Of a DNA stretch of 64,000 bases, positions 24,543 through 36,700 are shown in pieces. The translations under genes were made by a program, and so were the position numbers. Numbering within the stretch: the stretch's first letter is position 1; each line of letters opens with the position of its first letter. The DNA is from Strigops habroptila (lineage: Eukaryota; Chordata; Aves; Psittaciformes; Psittacidae): NCBI RefSeq assembly GCF_004027225.2, contig NC_044278.2:63066243-63130242 (forward strand), read 5' to 3'. The notes under the pieces are model-generated. The model was given only the letters and a program-made list of their open reading frames with translations. It made no database searches and was not told the origin of the DNA.

Positions 24543-24554
24543 ATGGCGCCCTGA
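24543..24554 (+). CDS. Minimal upstream ORF (Met-Ala-Pro-stop) in the TUBGCP3 leader
   Basis: ATG GCG CCC TGA lies 155 nt before the TUBGCP3 start, with A at -3 and G at +4, a strong initiation context. No other ATG occurs between it and 24709. If transcription starts upstream of 24543, ribosomes would meet it first and could terminate and reinitiate. The surrounding AAAATGGCGCC resembles the YY1/TISU element, so it may instead mark the transcription start. Whether it is in the mRNA is an inference. Confidence 0.45.
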
Positions 24555-24708
24555 GGCGGCGGTGGCCGGCGCTGCCGGGTCCTTGCGCTGCTTCGCGGGA
24601 GGGGTGGGGGGGCGCGCTTCCTCTCCTCCCTTCCGCTGTCATCCCGCCGCGCCTCCGGCTCTGCCGCCCGCTCCCCCGTTACACACACCTCCTGCCTCTC
24701 GGGCGGCG

Positions 24709-24784
24709 ATGGCGACTCCGGACCAAAAATCCCCCAACGTTTTGCTGCAGAACCTCTGCTGCCGCATCCTGGGCAAAAGCGAAG
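24709..24784 (+). CDS. TUBGCP3: TUBGCP3 coding exon 1 (residues 1-25)
   Basis: The start ATG at 24709 has G at -3 and G at +4, a good initiation context, and the peptide begins [11 protein letters not shown] as in vertebrate GCP3. It continues through [11 protein letters not shown], the start of the N-terminal helical bundle that in the family folds with MZT1. The exon ends after one base of codon 26 at GAAG/GTAACG (phase 1). It lies inside the CpG island. A three-codon upstream ORF sits 155 nt before this start. Confidence 0.96.
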
Positions 24785-27700
24785 GTAACGGCTCTCTCCC
24801 GCCATTCCCTCCGCCGGCAGCCCACAGAGCCGGGTGGGTGGGTGGAGGACGGATACGGCGAGGAGGGTGTGCGAGCCCGGCGGGGCGAGGGGATGCTGGT
24901 CATACCGAGCGAAGCGGTGCCGGCCCCGCCGGACCTGACCGGCCGCCAAGGGCGTCCCCCTCGCCCCCTCAGTTGTCGCCTGGCCCGGCGCGGCGGGGCT
25001 CGCGGCGGCGGGGCTGGCAGCCCGGGCGATGCGCCCCGGGCCTCCGGGCGGCTCTGCTGTCCGCGGGGTGCCAGCGGCCGCCGGAGCGGGAGGTGCGGGC
25101 GGCTGGGGAGCGCCGTGGCGGCCCATGCGCGGCCCCCTGCCGCGGACCGCATCGCTGGGTGGTGACGGCGCTCCTGCCCTGTGGGGAACACGGCACCGCT
25201 CCCGCGGGGCTTGGGGCAAAAGGTGGCTCCTGTACACGTTCAGGAACCTTCGCCTTCCTCTGCTGTCTGCTCCAGTCGAGGCATTGACATCCCCATGGTC
25301 CTCCACAGGTCGTCTGCGTCTTGGTGCTGCCGTGATTCTCTGGCCAGGGAGCGAATCTCTTGCCTGTTTGCATAAGTTTCTATCTGTTGCAATCAAGGCA
25401 AAGACTTTTTAGTAAGCAGTCAAAGGGTGGAAAGAAAGAGGTACATCTGCTAAGTCTCCTTTTTAAGTTGCTCTGTTTATAAGCATTGCTCGTAGACAAT
25501 TTCACAGAATCATAGAATCAACCAGGTTGGAAAAGACCTTTAAGATCATCAAGCCCAACCGTTCCCCAGCACTGCCAAGGCCACCACTAAACCATGTCAT
25601 TAAGAGCCTCGTCGTGCATGGTTTGGGAACACTTCCAGGGTTAGTGGCTCCACCACTTCCGTGGGCAGCCTGTTCCAATGCTTGACCACCCTTTGGGGGA
25701 GAAATTGTTCCTAATCTCCAGTCTAAACCTCCCCTGGCGCAGCTTGAGGCTGTTTCCTCTTGTCCTGTCACTTGTTCCTTGGGAGCAGAGACCAGCCACC
25801 TTCTGGCTCCATCCTCCTGTCAGGTAGTTGTAGCCATATCCATAGCTTTTGTTGTATCTATTTTATTGTATCTATTTCTTCCCTATGAATAGTGTCTGAA
25901 AAGTCTTTTATGTGTTCTTTTCTCTATCCATGCTACTATTCTGACAAGTCACTCCTGTTACCTTTAGGTATTTCCATGATAGCAGCTAATAATTTTAAGT
26001 ATTGACCTGTTGCAAAGAATTGGGTTCGAATTGACTAAAACGTGGCCTATATGTGAGTTACTGCTATCTTAGAAGTCTAGAAAATGAGTGGCAAGGTGAA
26101 AATATATACTTGTTGTCTTTCGCTCTCAAATTTTGTTTCCATCTACTGGAGGCAGTATCTCATAGACTCATGCACCATCCATGTCTCTAAATGGCACAGG
26201 TATGGGTATAGTGGATGAAGTACTTGATGGGTAAGGAACTGGCTGGGTAAGGAACTGGCTGGGTGGCCACATCCAAGGAGTTGCAGTCAATGTCTCAATG
26301 TCAAAATTGAGATCAGTAACAGGTGGCGACTCTCAGGTGTCAGTATGATGCTGATCAATATCTTTATTAATGACATAGTCTGATTGAGTGCACCCTCAGC
26401 AGGTTTGCAGATGACACCAAGCTGAGCAACGCAGCTGCTGTTCTTGAGGGAAGAGATGCCATCCAGTGGTACTTTGACAGGCTCGAGAGGTGGGCCTGTG
26501 TGAACCTCATCAAGTTCAACAAGGACAAGTGCAAGGTCCTGCCTGGGACTGGGGGAATCCCCAATATCAATATAGACTGGGGGATGAATGGATTGAGAGT
26601 AGCTTTGTAGAGAAGGACTTGGAGGTGTTGGTGGATGGAAAGCTGGACATGAGCTAGGAATGTTCGCTTGCAGCCTTAGAAAGCCAATTGTATCCTGACC
26701 TCCATAAAAAGAAGTGTGCCCATCAGGTCAAGGCACGTGATTCTCCCCATCTACTCTGTTCAGGTGACACCCCAGCTGGAGTACTGCATTCATCTTTGGG
26801 GCCCGCGACACAAGAGCGATGTGGACCTGCTCAGGCAAGTCCAGTGGAGGGTCATGGAAATTGTCAGAGGGCTGGAACACCTCTCCTATGAAGAAAGACT
26901 TAGAGAATTGGGGTTGTTCAGCCTGAGAAGGAGAAGGCTTGTTGAAGAGACCTTTTTGTGGCTTTTCAGTACTTAAAGAGAGGTTAGAAGAATGGCAGAC
27001 TTTTTACTAGGGCCTGAAGTGACAGGACAGGGGGCAATGGTTTTGAACAGAAAAAAGGTATATTTAGGTTGGACATAAGGAAAAATTTTTTTATGGTGAG
27101 GGTGGTGAGTCACTGGAACAGGTTGCAGATAAGTTGTGGATGCCCCATCCCTGGGAGGTTGGGTTGAACAGGGCTTTGAGCAACCTGATCTAGTGAAAGA
27201 TGCCCCTGCCCTTGGCAGGAGAGTTGAACTAGGTGGTCTTCCAAACCAAACCATTTTGTGATTCTGTGATTCATCTGAGAAGCTTCGAAGAGTTGGTAAG
27301 AAGTTGGAATCTCTTTGTCTTCCCTGAAGTGTTGAGTGGGACTCCTTCACAGAAGCATTCTGTTGATGGGTTGAACTCAGTGATGTTACGGGTCTTTTCC
27401 AACCTAAATGATTCTATGATCAACAGCTGTTGATTGCTATGTTTTGTTTTCCAAAATCCTTTCCCTCTCCATTGCATGTCTAAGTCTTCTGCAAGGCCAT
27501 AGATTTCCCATTTCCAGAATTGTCAATCTATAAAAATTCTGTGACAGGAACTCCTGTTGTGAGATTTTATCAGGATGTGGTGTTTCTCTTCCCCTATCTC
27601 CCCCAAATCAGCGGTAGCTTCTAAACTGTTTAATACCTCTTGTGTTTTTATGTAACCACACATTTCTTCTAGCAACCGGTTTAACTGTATATTAAAGGAT

Positions 27701-30700
27701 ATTTTACATTAGCCTACAGTTCTAAGGTGCTATTATAGCTCTGTTTTTGATGCTGTTTCTTGCTTTTAACATCCCTTGAAAACTTTTCTAATACAGTTGG
27801 TATATGTTCTTACCTAAGAGCACTTCAAACTTTTTGCTACCAGAAATCTGAAATTACTGTGCTAGTTCTGCCTCCAAAAAGAAGGAAAAATTAAAAAAAA
27901 AAAAAAGAGTTGACTTGCTTTATTGAAGTAGTGGAGGTCTCTGTGAAGACATTATTTCTATATTGCCTAATCTTCTTTTCTTTGAGACTCTCTTAGATTT
28001 GAAAGGGGCTGCAATCTAAACTCAATCTAAGTTTGCTTCTAGGTATTGAGCATCTTGTTTATGTCTGTGATACTTATAAAAGTTAAACAGAGCATGAGAA
28101 TAGAAACAGAAACCTCTGCGATTATCAATCAAGGTATGAGTATTGAGGAGAGGTGGCTCACTTCTACTGGCTTTGGATCTAGCCTTTTTTTTGGAGCCAT
28201 AGTTTTTATACATCTGTCTCTTCTGACTGGAGTGAGTTTATTTTCAAGCAATACGTGTGAAAACATGCAAGCAAACTCTGATTTTCATTATTTTTTAAAA
28301 TAAATGTTGAACCTTTTCCTGTGTGCTGGGATGCTACTAATGTGGCTAGAATCTCTTGTGCGTGTGACTAATGGAAGGGAAATTTTGCCCCAAATCATGG
28401 TAAGCTGTAGTCCACTACATCTGTTCACTTGTGGGTTATCTTAGAACTTCCCTGAAGTAACAAACTTTGAAAACAAAGACAACTCCAAAACACATAGTGG
28501 GGGTTGTCTGCCACATTTACCATCACACACATGTTTTTATGCATATGACAGGTAGGAAGCCCATCCTTACCCTGCTCTGTATTCCTGTGTTACAGTCAGA
28601 GGGTATTTGTGTGTGGTTAGTGGTCTACGTGCAGCTTCTCCCCTCCTTGTGTACTGATGAAGTTAGACTGCTTTGTATATACATGTTCTCTTTTTTCAAG
28701 CAAACTTTACAAGTATCAGTTTAGTCTTTGGTAAGTAATTTATGATGTTTAGTTACTTCTACAGAGTTTAGGGGAAAAAGCTTAGATACTTGAGACATCT
28801 TGAAATTTAGTAGAGAAATTTCTAGGAAAAATTTGTAACAAGAAGCTGAAGCTAGGTGCAAAGAGCCATCTTTAACCATTTGTGTAGTTAGCCTGCTGTG
28901 AATGTCTTGAAATCCCAGCTTTTGATGCCTTCCTGGAATGAGTGCTCTAGTAGAATACAGTTGGGTGAAGTGTAATGGGCAACTAATAGAAAGGAGTTGT
29001 GATTTGATGATCTAATGGTTCTTCCTGCCTGCACATTCACTGAATTTGCGCTTCAGAATGTTTGTTCTACTTAGCCATGTTCCTTCTCAGCACTTTATTA
29101 TGTTTGTGAGGAAGCTATGGCTTCAGAAGGAGCTGAAGGATTCTGTTTATGTAATGTCTGTATCATAATAGTGCACTTAGAGCTGATGTGGTTTGAGTGG
29201 TCTTAATGCTGCATCCATGTCTGCATTCTTCAATCCCATGCCTGAACTCCTCTGTAAACCCAGCAGACAGCAGGCTCCATCAAGGATTCTTTCGTTTCTG
29301 CCTGTGATGGCCTTAGAAGGCCTTCCAACAATGTAAATATTGTTAAAGATTTATGTTGAAGTGAATTTGTGCTATGATTGAATGTGGCTGCAGAGGCTCC
29401 CAGTGGTGGAGCTACCTCTCTATATTACTCCTTTTCTGAGACCGTACACTAAGTAGATGGCTTGTTTTTTTTCCAGAATCAGTCAGCTGCACAGGTTTAG
29501 TTACTGGGTTTTTTTGCTAGCAGCTGTGCCTCTGAGAAATTCGTTACAGGGTCTGCTGAGCTACGTGGAAGAACTCTATTTAAAATAATAATAAAATCTA
29601 TCTCAATATTCCCCTCCCCCCCCCCCCCATTTTTTTGGTAGAACTAAGGAGTGAAAGCTCTCTGCTCCTGTTCTTTAGCCAGTTCTCGACTAAGGGCTTA
29701 CAGGTAATTTCCAGTGGTGCCCACTGCAGTTAGTTGGGCTTCTCTGCACTCTGTGGTTGGAGCCCTTGATGACTTCTTTCTTTCTTCCACAAGTCTTCAC
29801 AGTGTCTACGAACTAGTGTACTAGTCTCATATTATCAATCTTTCCGTGTTTATTCAGGCTATCCACCTCACTTTTACGTTAATACCTGATCTTGCAGAGT
29901 GCTTGCATGCCTGTGCAGTAGTTTCAATGATTTTAATTTTCTTTTTCCTTATTTGTAGACTCCAGCAGTTTACAGGGTTGTGTGCCTCTCTTTGTGAATT
30001 TAATCCTTCTGACAAAAAGCTTCTTGTTCTTAGCTGAGTGGAAGAAGAGATAGTGGAAAGGGTTTGCTAGTCTTTGAGGGCTTTCAAGAATTCAAGTGAT
30101 TACTGAAAGATAAACTTTCTTTACACTTGTCCTGTAGTTTAGAAATTATGCTTACAAACAAATTAACCAAATGTTTTCTTTCCAGGAAAGAAGGTTTCTC
30201 ACAATCATAACACATTAATGTTTGGAAACACAATTTCAATTGCCACTTAGGATTTCAGGGGTATTATTACTTTCCTCTGGAAACTTCTATAGACCTTTCT
30301 ATAGACCTATAGCCAATGGCATTAAAAGAAATATATAATACTGTAAAGTGAATTTCAGTTCACTTAAAATTATAGGTGAAGCTAGAGGTTGCTTTTTAGT
30401 AAATGACTTGCTGAATTTCAGCACTTCCTCTCAAATACTGGCTTCTTGGAAGTATATTGGCCAATTGTCTTTCTCTTTAACTTTTTCTTTAGACGTGATC
30501 TTTTGTCCTGTTTCTCCTTGCTTTCTCTAAAACCAAATTCTTCGTGTGCATTGCTTCTATATTTTTTGCGTGTGATACACTTGCACCTTTAAAATGCCGT
30601 TATCTGCCTTTTCAAGTAGTTGAGTTTTAACATTGTGTTGTTTGTAGGAAAGTTTGAATGGCTGGGTGGAGTATAGATCTTTGAATTATTGATAGATTGC

Positions 30701-33700
30701 TCTGCTCAAATGAGAGGGGTTTGAAAAGTTGTTTGTTTGTTTTGTTTAGGTTTGTTTTAGTGATTGACACGTGCGATTTCTTTGTTCAGCTCTATGGCTG
30801 CTTTCCAGTATCATCAATTCTGTATGTATGTGTGTATTACTTAAGGGATATAGTTTGAGGAGGAGTGACTGCTTCTATCTGCATTCACTGTTCTCATCAC
30901 ACCTCTGGAAAACACCTTAAGATGTGTGGTTTTCTGCCCTTTAGCCTGCAGACAGCTTCATCAGTTTCATGCGTCAGATATATTGAGCTTGCTGTTGCTT
31001 AATAGAGTCATGCTATAATCACTTTTTGATGAAGATATACACATATGTAGATAGCTGTGTATTTTAAGCCCTTCTGCTGTCATAGTGGTTGTTCTTTGAG
31101 CAGAGAAGCAATTAAGTATATCTATTAGTAATAAACTATGTGAATCTTTATTTTACTGACAGATATCTGTATTAAGTTATGTTTAATCACTTTAGCTACT
31201 GAAGTTGTTTTACAGACTCTTAAGAAATAATCTGCTGAAGAAACTCCCACGGCAGGGAGTTCTGTTTATAAAAGAGAAGCTGGACTTGAGATGAATAAAA
31301 CATGAAAATCTGAATAAAATATGAAACCAGTCTTGCTACAAAGCTGTTGAATTGCCAGTGCAAATCTGTATGTATAAAGAGCAGATAACTTTGTTCCATA
31401 TTGTTAGTAGTGTAACAGGTTTAATAATCAGGATGGGTTTTTTTTTGTTTGTTTTTTAATGGAATTGTAGTCTTTCAGCTAGAGATCTAATGCTCCATCC
31501 CTGGCGGTGTTCAAGGCCAGGCTGGACAGAGCTTTGGGTGACATGGTCTAGTGTGAGGTGTCTTGCCTATGGCAGGGGGGTTGGAACTAGATGATCTTAA
31601 GGTCATTTCCAACCCTGACCATTCTGTGATTCTGTCTGTGTGACTTGTTAGGGCAGTATGGAAATGGCTATAGTAAATTTCTGTGCTTTAACTAGTCTTG
31701 CTACGATTGGTGTTGAAATGGAAGGTTTTATGTATCTTAAAATTTCCCCATTACAGGAAAAACCGCTGCTACTTACCATTAATAATGTATCTGTTGTGGT
31801 TTTTTATTAGATTAAGGACTTATGTTTAAATATTCAAGGTTTCTGTCCAGAAACTTTCACATGTGTTTCTTTGTCTCTAAATCTTGCCATCACTGTTCCC
31901 TTATACTACAGACTAGAAGCACAGGTAGGTTTTTAAAAGCTGTAGTGTCAGAGGCAGGCAAATTGGAAAACACACAAATGGCAAAGTCTGTGATTTTCTT
32001 CTGTTATTTTGAGGTAAATCCCTATTCCAACATCACCAACCAAAAAAAATCCCACCCAAACTTGTGGCTGTCTTTCTGAGTCAGTTCTTCTGGAGAAATG
32101 AAATTCCAGAGAGTCTCTAGAGGCTTTGTACACATCTTTGCTGGATTTTGTAATTATCTCATCAGGGGACTAAAGGCAATAAACCCACTTGACTTCTCAT
32201 TGTTTGGATCTTGATTCATGTGAATTTAATCTAAACCCTGTTGTGGTTTCACCCAGTAGGCAGCTAAACGCCATACCACCGTTTCCTTGGTCCTCATCCT
32301 CCTGCCCAGTGGGATGGGGGAGAGAATTGGGAGAGGGAAAAAAGAGTATGGTTTGAGATAAAGACAGTTTAATAGAACAGAAAAGGAAGGGAAAATAATA
32401 ATAATAGTGATAAAAGAATTACAATATACAAAACAAGTGATACACAGTGCAATTGCTCACCACCTGCTGACCAATGACAGCCAGTCCCTGAGCAGCAGCC
32501 CTCAGCCACCTTTCTTAGTTTATATGCTGAGCATGATGCCGCATGGTCTGGGATTTCCCTCTGGTCAGTTGGGGTCAGCTGTCCCAGATGTGTCCCCTCC
32601 CAACTTCTTTGCACCCCCAGCCTGCTCACTAGCGGGGTGAGAGGCAGAAAAGGCCTTGACTCTCTGTAAGCACTGCTCAGCAGTAACTAAAACACCTTTG
32701 TGTTATCAACATTATTATCATCGTAAGTCCAAAATACAGCATTGTACCAGCTACTAGGAAGAAAATGAACTCCATCCCATCCAAAACAAGGGCAACTCCC
32801 AAAACCGCAGGAACAACAGAGAGGAAACGTTACTCTTGAATCTTTTTGAAATACTGATAGGAAACAGTTTGCTCAGAAACCACAGAGTTTTTAAAAAAGC
32901 TAAAAAGCAGTAAATACAGCATTGCTTACATGGAAAATCGTGCACTATCACTTAGTGTAAATAAACAAAATGTAATGCTCTGATTTTTAATGATGATCAC
33001 AGTATAAATCATGGCATATACTGAAAAGTTAGCAGAAGCACCTGAATGAATAATACTCAATTGTCCAGAGAGCAGCATTGTTTTTTCTTACTCCAACTAT
33101 ATATTTTCTTATTCAACACTCATTAAGATAAACATACTGTGATAAACTGCAAGATCCTAAATGTGTAGCAAACAAGTCCATTCAGTAAAGCTAAATATGT
33201 CTTTATTTCCTGTAGATTTATATTGCAGGTTTTCAGTAAACCCCCTGCATTCCTGAGCTGCAGTACTGCCAGCTTGTACTTTAATTCCCTGTAGTTCTCG
33301 TCAGAAATGCCTCTTCCCTCATTCTCCAGGTCTCTGTTCCTTTGTGTTCACTGCTCTGGGCAGGAGGCAGTACCTGGTATCGCTAAATCTGTGCAGGCAG
33401 ACAAGAGGGGATACTTAACCACTGAGCTTTACAGCGATCTGTTCCCCAGGAGAGTTGTTTGAGGTGTTTGTTCTACCAGTCCCCAGTGTTTATGAAACCT
33501 GTTTTGCTTGACATCCCCGAGACCTCTATGAAATTTGTTTAAGAAAATCAAACCAAAAAAGTTCAAGGGCAATCCCTAAGGGATAGAGTGGTGCAGGTGG
33601 ACATAGAAGTTAAATTCAGAACATAATTTTCTTTAGATTATCAGGGTAATGCATCTAATGAGTGAGGAAGAACTGTAGGGGGAAATTCTTGTGGCTTTGT

Positions 33701-36700
33701 TGTTGTTGGGTCTGTGTGTTTGTTGTTTTGAACTTTTTTAAGACAACATCTATTTATGTTTTTTTTTACTGCTTCCTTCTCTTTTTTTTTCCTATAACTT
33801 ATATTGGAGTAGTTTACTTGGATCCATTCTCTTTATTATTTAACCTAGATACATGCCGTAACTGATGAAGTACTTTGGTATCAACCCTTGATCCTTCACC
33901 TGATTTTGGTTCATCATAGATGCTTGACCTGGAACTTTTAGCAATTTTGGTTTTAATTTGTAGCCCATGTTAAGGCAGAATAACAACATGTCAAAAATCT
34001 CTAAGAGTTACTAGAAAAGCCTAGCTCTTGCCTAACTGCCGCTAGGTGCACAGCTGAGGAATTAATAAAAGAAAAAACTTCCATTATTGTTTGGGATTAC
34101 TTAATGCCAGTATTTGACTTTAATTGGCCTTGCAGAATACTTTCTGAAATCTTGCAGGGTTCTATAATGATGTGCATTATACTTAAGAATTACTCAGAAA
34201 CACTTTCTCATATTAACTCTTCCCACCTTGTTAATCAGTTCAGTTTACGCTGTCAATAGCTGAACTATTAAATTATTTTATATGTGTATTTTCAAGTCCT
34301 TATTGTAAATGAAAGGTTGTTTAGTCTTAACAGTAGAACTATTCTTTCTGGGAGGCATTTAAGTCATGCAGATTTGTGACCTTACGTATACTGGATATTG
34401 TCATTTTCTTCTCTGAAAGTGGAATGATACCCTTGCTCCCTTTGTAGGCCAATATTGTCAAATACTGTTAAATATGAATGATTCTGTCTGAGCAGACTTT
34501 TTTCCTGATTGCATGAAGTACTGCTTTGTGTGAACTGGTTAATGTTTGCTGGTCTACAGTTGTATTCTAGTAGATTAGGACCAGTGGGTGGCATTTATAT
34601 CACAAGACAGTAGAAAAATGGGCATTCAAAAAGAATGTAGCACATTCTGATTTCAGATTTCTTCTTTCCATAAATTCCTGGAGATTTTCATGCATTTAAT
34701 AAATAATTGACTCCTAGTTTCTCCCAGGTGATTTTGTTTTTCAATTGTAAATATTAGTTAGTTTGAGATGATTCAACACTTCAACTATTTCTGCTTCTAG
34801 TGGAGCTTTACCTTTACCATTTTTCTGTTCCTTTTGTACATATTTGCCCCGGTCAGCATCCTTGCTTTTTCCTTGGCTGAACCATTGCTGCATTACTCTA
34901 CCATTTTCTCTGAAAGTTAACTGTTTAACTGGCTGATATAAAGCACAGGAGTCTGATACAATCATTGTATACAAAACAGACTTAATATGCAGAATTGCTT
35001 AGATGTTTGTTTTGTTGGTTGTTTGGAGGTTTTTTTGTTTGTTTTTTCTGAAATTGGGAAATGTAAAGATACAAGTAGCTGATACAGCACATTTACACTT
35101 ACTTTTCTTATGTGCCTTTCCCCTCATTTTATTACAGTTATTCCTATATGAGAGTAGAAATTTACCTGATATTTTCAAAGGGCACTTGACATGTCTTTAG
35201 GGTTATCATTTGATTGATTTTTCAGGCCAATAAATGGCAACATGACTATGCTGTAGAGGCATTAATACTAAGCTGGCCTTATCTCAGCGTTACCAGGCTG
35301 TTAATCTTCCAGAAAGCAGAGATACTTGCATTAAAACAGTACTGTTCAGCAACAGTATTAAAAATAAGAAAGGAGTAGTGGAGGGAGGTCACTGGTTCGT
35401 GATCTCTACATTGGTATCTATGTTATGCACTGGGATATGATGCTGATATGTCTGAGCTAGCTTTGAACCTAAGCAGTGAAACCATGTAAACTGGTTTAAA
35501 ACCAGACCTAAAAACAACACACAAACTGGTAAAACCACTGTTGTGGATATCTAAGGAAAGATCTGTAGGTACGATAATCCAGTTTGGGTGCCTAGTGAGA
35601 GTGTGCCTGGTGAACCTGGCTATGTTGTTCCTGTGTGTGAGCTGAATTGTGACTTTTTTTCCAATTCCTGCAGCATTTCAGTCTGTGGGGATGAGCAGAG
35701 CCAGTTTACGTGTGCTGATACTCTCTAAGAACTGGGTAGACCTAAGTGTCTCTTCTATCCGCACAGAATAGGAAAGGCTTATTCACAACTTTAAGTGCAG
35801 TTATTTTGCAGAGTGTATACAGGTGAATGAATTTGACGTATAGCTTTAATAATACACTCGTGGGTAAGCTGGACTTTGCTGCTCTCTGGTTAAAAGTATG
35901 TTTAAGGATTATAGCATAATATTATCTGATGTAAGCATTTATGCTAGATTCAGCCATAGCAATGTAATCTCATGTCTAACTTTTTAATAATTTAATAGAA
36001 CATTAACCCTCTGCTTAACTGAGAGATTTTTCCTTTTTTCTTTCAGCTGATGCAGCCCAACAGTTTCAGTATGCAGTGAGAGTTATAGGAAGCAACTTTG
36101 CTCCCACTGTTGAGCGGGATGAATTTCTTGTGGCAGAGAAAATCAAGAAAGAACGTAAGTGCATCTTTGTTTCTTTCTTAGACATAGGAATGGAAGTTCT
36201 TCAAGAAGTTAATCTGATCAGTTTATTCCTCTGAAAATGGGACAACTCTGCCTCACAGATAGCTATGTGATCTGTTATTAATGCTCACTCCCTGAAAATC
36301 TCATTATGGAAATTCCATTAATTCCCAGTGAGTATTCCTGATTGGCTATTTGTATTCACAGCTCAGATTTTTCCGAATGCTCAGCTTAGACTTCCCTTGC
36401 TGCAATTTACTTTGTATCTTAGCCACCATGAAAATAAAGAACAATTAATATCGCGTTCCTTTCCCTTTAATAATATTCAGAAATTATGAATTCATAGTTC
36501 TTTTTAGAAGACTGATATTTTACTGATGTGCACTTTAGAAACACTACACTTTGGCACAATTAACTTCAAGAGCACCTGTGTGAAACCTGCTGAATGAGCA
36601 TCCTGGAAATTGATGGAATTGTTTGTGACGTATCTGATATTTCTTGCCTTTAGTTTCTCTACAAGTTTTCTGCAACCACCTTCTCAAACCAAAACATTAG

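Larger units (their letters stand above)
24235..25240. promoter_or_regulatory. TUBGCP3: CpG island and TATA-less promoter region of TUBGCP3
   Basis: Base composition changes abruptly from AT-rich to very GC- and CpG-rich across about 1 kb centred on coding exon 1. This is the usual form of a housekeeping promoter. An ETS-type TTCCGG is at 24232, a GCATTGTGGG element that partly resembles a ZNF143 core near 24490, a YY1-like AAAATGGCGCC at 24540, and G-rich Sp1-like runs near 24600. No TATA box is seen near the expected start. The transcription start cannot be placed from sequence alone. Long open frames on both strands here reflect GC content and are not genes. Confidence 0.85.
24785..36046 (+). 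other. TUBGCP3: TUBGCP3 intron 1 (11.3 kb)
   Basis: GT at 24785 and AG at 36045. Its first 450 bp lie in the CpG island. It then holds CR1 copies at 25503, 26213, 27325 and 31488, a solo LTR at 32239, a C-run at 29611-29629 and several T/G-rich runs. The rest is unremarkable AT-rich DNA. Confidence 0.9.

Noticed and set aside
24293..25396. Open frames of 367 (minus) and 315 (plus) codons over the CpG island
   Set aside because: Very high GC removes stop codons in all frames. The compositions are Arg/Pro/Ala/Gly-rich, several frames overlap, and the plus frame runs across exon 1 in the wrong phase.
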